NCBI GenBank assembly: GCA_041675805.1 | Contig: JBAYTD010000053.1 | Span: 1 to 17,783, forward strand | Origin: JANNWF01 sp041675805 | Lineage (GTDB): Bacteria; Pseudomonadota; Gammaproteobacteria; Xanthomonadales; Xanthomonadaceae | Length of the DNA: 17,783 bases | Direction of reading: 5' to 3' | Shown here: positions 16,767 through 17,783 of the stretch, piece after piece | Numbering within the stretch: position 1 is the stretch's first letter | Layout: every line of letters begins with the position of its first letter | Made by a program: the position numbers and the translations under genes | The notes under the pieces: model-generated | Database searches by the model: none | Seen by the model: only the letters and a program-made list of their open reading frames with translations | Told to the model about the DNA's origin: nothing

Positions 16767-16955
16767 CTACTGTCCTAGATGCTCAGCAGGGGTCAAGAAC
16801 GGAACGGAGGGATGCAGTCTGTCGGCGAAGCATTGGCCGTGAGCCCACAAGTCTTGCGAAGCGCCGTGCGGCAGGTCCAGCACGATGTGGAGCGGTGCCT
16901 CACCGCTCACGGACTCTCCGCAGAAGCAGCATTGGTGGCCGCTAAGAATGCTCAT
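16767..16955 (-). CDS. Small Cys/His cassette protein, probable zinc-binding (62 aa)
   Basis: A 62-residue protein lying between attC sites 2 and 1, in the direction of the cassettes. It begins MSILSGHQCCFCGESVSGEA, giving a C-x2-C pair (C9 or C10 with C12), and continues LHIVLDLPHGASQDLWAHGQ with a further Cys (AHGQC), which could complete a zinc site with the His. The end is LHPSVPFLTPAEHLGQ. I recall similar short proteins with a CxxCG start and an LWAH-x2-C...LHPSVP tail in cassettes and elsewhere, all without a known function. ATG 16955 lies 22 bases past the attC site 2 R'. A 48-base untranslated stretch follows before attC site 1. Confidence 0.7.
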   Translation of the reverse strand: MSILSGHQCCFCGESVSGEAPLHIVLDLPHGASQDLWAHGQCFADRLHPSVPFLTPAEHLGQ

Positions 16956-16977
16956 GCCCGATGATCCCGTTCTTGTG

Positions 16978-17037
16978 GCCTAACACCTGAGTTAAGCCGC
17001 GCCGCGAAGCGGCGTCGGCTTGAATGAATTGTTAGGT
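16978..17037 (-). other. attC recombination site 2 (60 bp)
   Basis: On the minus strand the site runs from R'' ACCTAAC (17037-17031) to R' GTTAGGC (16984-16978), with the same inner arms as site 1 apart from a few bases near R'. It terminates the cassette of the 130-residue secreted protein, whose TAA stop (17034-17032) lies inside R''. Confidence 0.92.
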
Positions 17038-17424
17038 GCCATTGCTCTTGAGCGAGCAGCTCTGGCAGACGTTTTTCGGGGTTCTGCCAACTGACCAAGT
17101 CTCTTTGGAGTTGTCATAACGAAAGCAGATATCGCTATCGGGAAAGTCTTTGAAACTGAAGTTGATCGTCTGAGTGGTCATGCCATCTACCTTGAATGTT
17201 GCACTGTGTTGTTTCCATGATTTGAGAACAACAGCAGACGCAAGCGTATCCGGATGCAGAACATCCATTTCGTATCCATTGCTAAACGACACGCTATGCA
17301 GCTCTCCCGGCTTGCTAGGCATTCCGCCGCTTATGCATGCCAAAGACTCATCTTTCATGATAGGTCTTGACCCATATGCCGAAAACGGGAGAAGGGTCAG
17401 GACTAGCAGTGCGAGTGTTTTCAT
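17032..17424 (-). CDS. Exported cassette protein of unknown function (130 aa)
   Basis: A 130-residue protein with a clear signal peptide, MKTLALLVLTLLPFSAYG, cleavage near residue 18. The mature part contains C30, C100, C120 and C123 (VCQSC), which could form two disulfides in the periplasm, and aromatic-rich strands such as HSVSFSNGYEMDVLH and TINFSFKDFPDSDICFRY. I recognise no family. The ATG at 17424 is only 3 bases past the R' box of attC site 3 and the stop is inside the R'' of attC site 2, so the cassette has almost no non-coding DNA. The frame is open upstream through attC site 3 into the next cassette, so a longer fusion is formally possible, but the signal peptide argues for this start. 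There is no room for a ribosome-binding site outside the attC. Confidence 0.75.
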   Translation of the reverse strand: MKTLALLVLTLLPFSAYGSRPIMKDESLACISGGMPSKPGELHSVSFSNGYEMDVLHPDTLASAVVLKSWKQHSATFKVDGMTTQTINFSFKDFPDSDICFRYDNSKETWSVGRTPKNVCQSCSLKSNGT

Positions 17425-17427
17425 GGC

Positions 17428-17483
17428 ACCTAACACCTGAATTAAGCCGCGCCGTAGGCGTCGGCTTGAATGAATTGTTGGGT
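17428..17483 (-). other. attC recombination site 3 (56 bp)
   Basis: On the minus strand the site runs from R'' ACCCAAC (17483-17477) to R' GTTAGGT (17434-17428). The arms AATTCATTCAAGCCGACGCC and GGCGCGGCTTAATTCAGGT match sites 1 and 2, but the central loop is 4 bases shorter (CTACGG in place of the GCTTCGC-type loop). It closes the short cassette at 17484-17660. Confidence 0.9.
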
Positions 17484-17511
17484 TGCGTGCATTGGTACGA
17501 GAGTGGATACG

Positions 17512-17736
17512 ATGGACGATTTTACAACTGGTGCGCATGAGTGTTTTTGCGACAGGCAGTATAAAGGTGCCAACAAGTTCGAAACCTGTGGCGACTGCCC
17601 GCGTGATTACATCGCTGGCGCATGGGATGCGCGAAGGAAGTACATAGAAGAGCACTCGCAACCTAACGCCGTGGTAAGCGGCCTGCGGCCGACAGTGATC
17701 GGTTCACTCGAAACTTCTCCCCGCAGGTCCGCTTGA
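17512..17736 (+). CDS. Small Cys-rich frame antisense to the cassette direction (74 aa)
   Basis: The cassette between attC sites 4 and 3 has only 177 bases outside its attC. Its most protein-like frame is on the plus strand, against the attC orientation: MDDFTTGAHECFCDRQYKGA then NKFETCGDCPRDYIAGAWDA and RRKYIEEHS, with CFC and CGDCP pairs that could bind metal. A GAGAG lies about 9 bases before the ATG. From about residue 50 the frame runs into attC site 4 (PNAVVSGLRPTV...), stopping at 17736 inside it. On the minus strand a frame starting at TTG 17661 (RVLFYVLPSRIP...) is also open but looks like a shadow. Genes opposed to their attC are known but uncommon. Existence of the protein is uncertain. 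Confidence 0.4.
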   Translation: MDDFTTGAHECFCDRQYKGANKFETCGDCPRDYIAGAWDARRKYIEEHSQPNAVVSGLRPTVIGSLETSPRRSA

Positions 17737-17750
17737 CCACATAGTTAGGT
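17661..17750 (-). other. attC recombination site 4 (90 bp, different type)
   Basis: On the minus strand R'' ACCTAAC (17750-17744) is followed by a left half with GGTCAAGCGGACCTGC, and the right half GCAGGCCGCTTACC precedes R' GTTAGGT (17667-17661). The arms pair with the extra C of TCAAG unpaired, which fixes the minus orientation. The roughly 40-base centre differs from the other sites. It is longer than sites 1-3 and so probably came from a different source. Confidence 0.8.
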
Positions 17751-17783
17751 GCGCTCATGGGCAACGACAAACGATCGCCTCAG
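17745..17783 (-). CDS. Possible 3' end of the next cassette gene (partial)
   Basis: On the minus strand the 12 codons before TAA (17747-17745) read LRRSFVVAHERT with the stop inside the R'' box of attC site 4, the same arrangement as in two other cassettes here. Only the tail is in the window, so the family cannot be judged. A plus-strand ATG at 17757 gives a competing short reading (MGNDKRSPQ), so this call is weak. Confidence 0.3.
   Translation of the reverse strand: MRRSFVVAHERT

Larger units (their letters stand above)
16189..17783 (-). mobile_element. Integron gene-cassette array, distal part
   Basis: Four complete attC sites (16659-16718, 16978-17037, 17428-17483, 17661-17750) plus a stub at 16189-16200 divide this stretch into small single-gene units. 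All sites point the same way: on the minus strand each reads R''-AAC, TCAAG-containing left half, CTTA-containing right half, GTT-R'. The extra C in TCAAG relative to CTTA fixes the orientation. Genes therefore read leftward and the integrase, if present, is expected to the right. Base composition is visibly less GC-rich than in the chromosomal genes. The three 56-60 bp attC sites are nearly identical, as in sedentary chromosomal integrons. No intI or attI lies in the window, so an integrase-less cluster (CALIN) is also possible. Confidence 0.85.

Noticed and set aside
16779..16964. Plus-strand 61-residue frame opposite the small Cys/His protein
   Set aside because: It overlaps the minus-strand frame almost exactly; the minus frame has the Cys/His pattern and agrees with the attC orientation.
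17032..17661. A 209-residue minus-strand fusion protein reading through attC site 3
   Set aside because: The upstream part begins at TTG, looks like a shadow of the plus frame and would bury the signal peptide of the 130-residue protein inside a longer chain.
17661..17783. Plus orientation for attC site 4 followed by a plus-strand cassette starting MGNDKRSPQ
   Set aside because: The TCAAG and CTTA halves and the unpaired C place the left half on the minus strand, the same orientation as the other three sites. The ATG remains possible as an opposed gene but cannot be supported from 27 bases.

Overview
This window is high-GC gammaproteobacterial chromosome, most likely from the Xanthomonadales/Lysobacterales (Xanthomonadaceae or Rhodanobacteraceae type). 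The reasons are a secreted protein ending in FADGFE, a fis-purH-purD cluster, a desT-desC-desB module, a GGGAAT-type intergenic repeat of the kind I recall from this order, and a cassette array with attC sites of the aadA/Xanthomonas type. The species cannot be named from the sequence. No rRNA, tRNA or CRISPR array is visible.

Layout. Positions 1-4430 (+) hold the 3' part of a secreted endonuclease I, then cutA, a double-headed dsbD and a TlpA-like thioredoxin, tightly packed and reading rightward. The last two move electrons from the cytoplasm to periplasmic thiol proteins. Positions 4576-7666 hold a fatty-acid desaturation module: desC-desB on the minus strand (a flavin/2Fe-2S reductase and its membrane desaturase) and a divergent FabR/DesT-type TetR regulator. 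A 24-bp imperfect palindrome between them overlaps the best desC promoter. Positions 7785-9676 (+) hold NADP-type glutamate dehydrogenase and a secreted YciI-like protein. Positions 9690-13211 (-) hold fis-purH-purD, read fis to purD. These encode a nucleoid protein and two enzymes of de novo purine synthesis. Positions 13448-15937 (-) hold a secreted S9 serine peptidase of the glutamyl-endopeptidase type.

The purH-purD junction is unusual. The last 26 codons and stop of purH are present twice (76 of 81 bases identical), and each copy is followed by a small hairpin element built from GGGAAT[C/G] heptamers. This looks like a tandem duplication of gene tail plus element.

From about 16189 to the right edge base composition drops and the DNA becomes an integron gene-cassette array. 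Four attC sites, all oriented on the minus strand, separate very short cassettes, and a 12-base attC stub marks the left (distal) end. The cassettes encode a membrane-anchored 152-residue protein, a 62-residue Cys/His protein and a secreted 130-residue Cys-containing protein. One further cassette has its most protein-like frame running against the attC direction. No integrase is in the window; if one exists it should lie to the right. These cassette genes, the duplicated purH tail and the desC operator/promoter are the most interesting parts.
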